Shown here: piece by piece, positions 4,986 through 5,392 of the stretch
Layout of the letters: each line of letters starts with the position of its first letter
How positions within the stretch are numbered: position 1 is the stretch's first letter
Translations under genes and position numbers: made by a program
The notes under the pieces: model-generated
Database searches by the model: none
What the model was told of the DNA's origin: nothing
The model's input: the letters and a program-made list of their open reading frames with translations, nothing else
NCBI GenBank assembly: GCA_034434635.1
Contig: DAOTYX010000045.1
Span: 1-5,392, forward strand
From: DAOTYX01 sp034434635
GTDB lineage: Bacteria > Chloroflexota > Anaerolineae > B4-G1 > DUEL01
Reading direction: 5' to 3'
Length of the DNA stretch: 5,392 bases

Positions 4986-5392
4986 GTGCATCTGAGAGAA
5001 CTGCGCATGGACTGGCGGGCAGCGGTGGCGGTGGTCGTCAGCACGCTGCTGTTGACCGTTGACGAGTACCACGTCCTCTGGGGCAACGTGCTGCTGACGC
5101 GCACTATCCTCTACCTGATCATCCCCCTGCTGCTCATCCTGCTCCTCTTTCGCGAGTCGCCAGCCCGCTACGGCTTCCGTCTGGGCGATTGGAAGGCCGG
5201 GCTGCTGCTGACCCTCGCCGGCTGCACCAGTCTTGCGGTGATCATGCTCGTCATTGCCCGCACGTCCGCCTTCCGCGACTATTACCACACCACTTCCCGC
5301 AGTGGGCTGCCTTTCTGGCTGGCCGACGGCGTCGAACTCCTGGGCTGGGAGTTCTTCTTCCGCGGCTTCCTGCTCTTCGCCCTCTACCGCGC
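4986..5392 (+). CDS. CPBP-family intramembrane protease (Abi/CAAX type), 3' end cut by window
   Basis: The first 135 codons are present and run off the window edge. The start is GTG 4986, with AGGAGG at 4975-4980 five bases before it; ATG 5007 is in frame but has no such site. Hydrophobic segments lie near residues 11-25, 36-55 and 71-91. After a polar loop comes ELLGWEFFFRGFLLF (117-131), which matches the first catalytic motif of the CPBP family (E-x-x-x-R: E122 and R126, followed by G127-F128). Most members have EE here; this one has Trp-Glu, a variant I have seen in a subgroup of the family. The second motif (FxxxH) and third motif (HxxxN/D) would lie beyond the edge. The reaction would be glutamate-dependent proteolysis inside the membrane; the substrate is unknown. 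The gene follows the GT39 gene on the same strand after 68 bases that include a heptamer repeat. Confidence 0.8.
   Translation, partial: MHLRELRMDWRAAVAVVVSTLLLTVDEYHVLWGNVLLTRTILYLIIPLLLILLLFRESPARYGFRLGDWKAGLLLTLAGCTSLAVIMLVIARTSAFRDYYHTTSRSGLPFWLADGVELLGWEFFFRGFLLFALYR

Overview
The window looks like ordinary chromosomal DNA from a GC-rich, free-living heterotrophic bacterium. A member of the Chloroflexota (Anaerolineae/Caldilineae-like) is my best guess. The guess rests on the Pro/Thr/Ala-Glu linker directly after the lipoprotein cysteine, the short GTCCGTC-type intergenic tandem repeat, and the mix of sugar uptake and GT39 membrane glycosyltransferase genes. This is inference from style, not from a marker gene.

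Layout: (1) Bases 1-248 are a lower-GC upstream region with no recognisable gene. It holds a possible 21-codon leader ORF (171-236) with a 10-base match to the anti-Shine-Dalgarno sequence. (2) Bases 249-3372 are a three-gene sugar ABC importer operon: a lipoprotein substrate-binding protein of the glucose/mannose type (249-1589), a MalF-like permease (1658-2557) and a MalG-like permease (2554-3372, overlapping its neighbour by four bases). Two hairpins that share bases lie between the binding protein and the first permease, and the second one contains the only plausible ribosome-binding site of that permease. (3) Bases 3373-3495 are intergenic and carry a near-consensus sigma-70 promoter (TTGGCA, 16 bases, TATAAT) placed so that the next gene is probably read from a leaderless mRNA. 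(4) Bases 3496-4917 encode a GT39/PMT-like polytopic glycosyltransferase. (5) Bases 4918-4985 carry 5.6 copies of a heptamer repeat. (6) From 4986 to the window edge runs the first 135 codons of a CPBP-family (Abi/CAAX) intramembrane protease, cut off just after its first catalytic motif.

How the genes work together: the lipoprotein captures a sugar, very likely glucose or a related hexose, outside the membrane and passes it to the two-permease channel. No ATPase gene is present in the window, so a shared MsmK/MalK/UgpC-type ATPase encoded elsewhere, or beyond the edges, is expected. The GT39 and CPBP genes appear to be separate transcription units with no evident link to sugar uptake. I do not see a new defence or mobile system here. 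The points of most interest are regulatory: the overlapping hairpins, the leaderless promoter, the possible leader peptide and the heptamer repeat.
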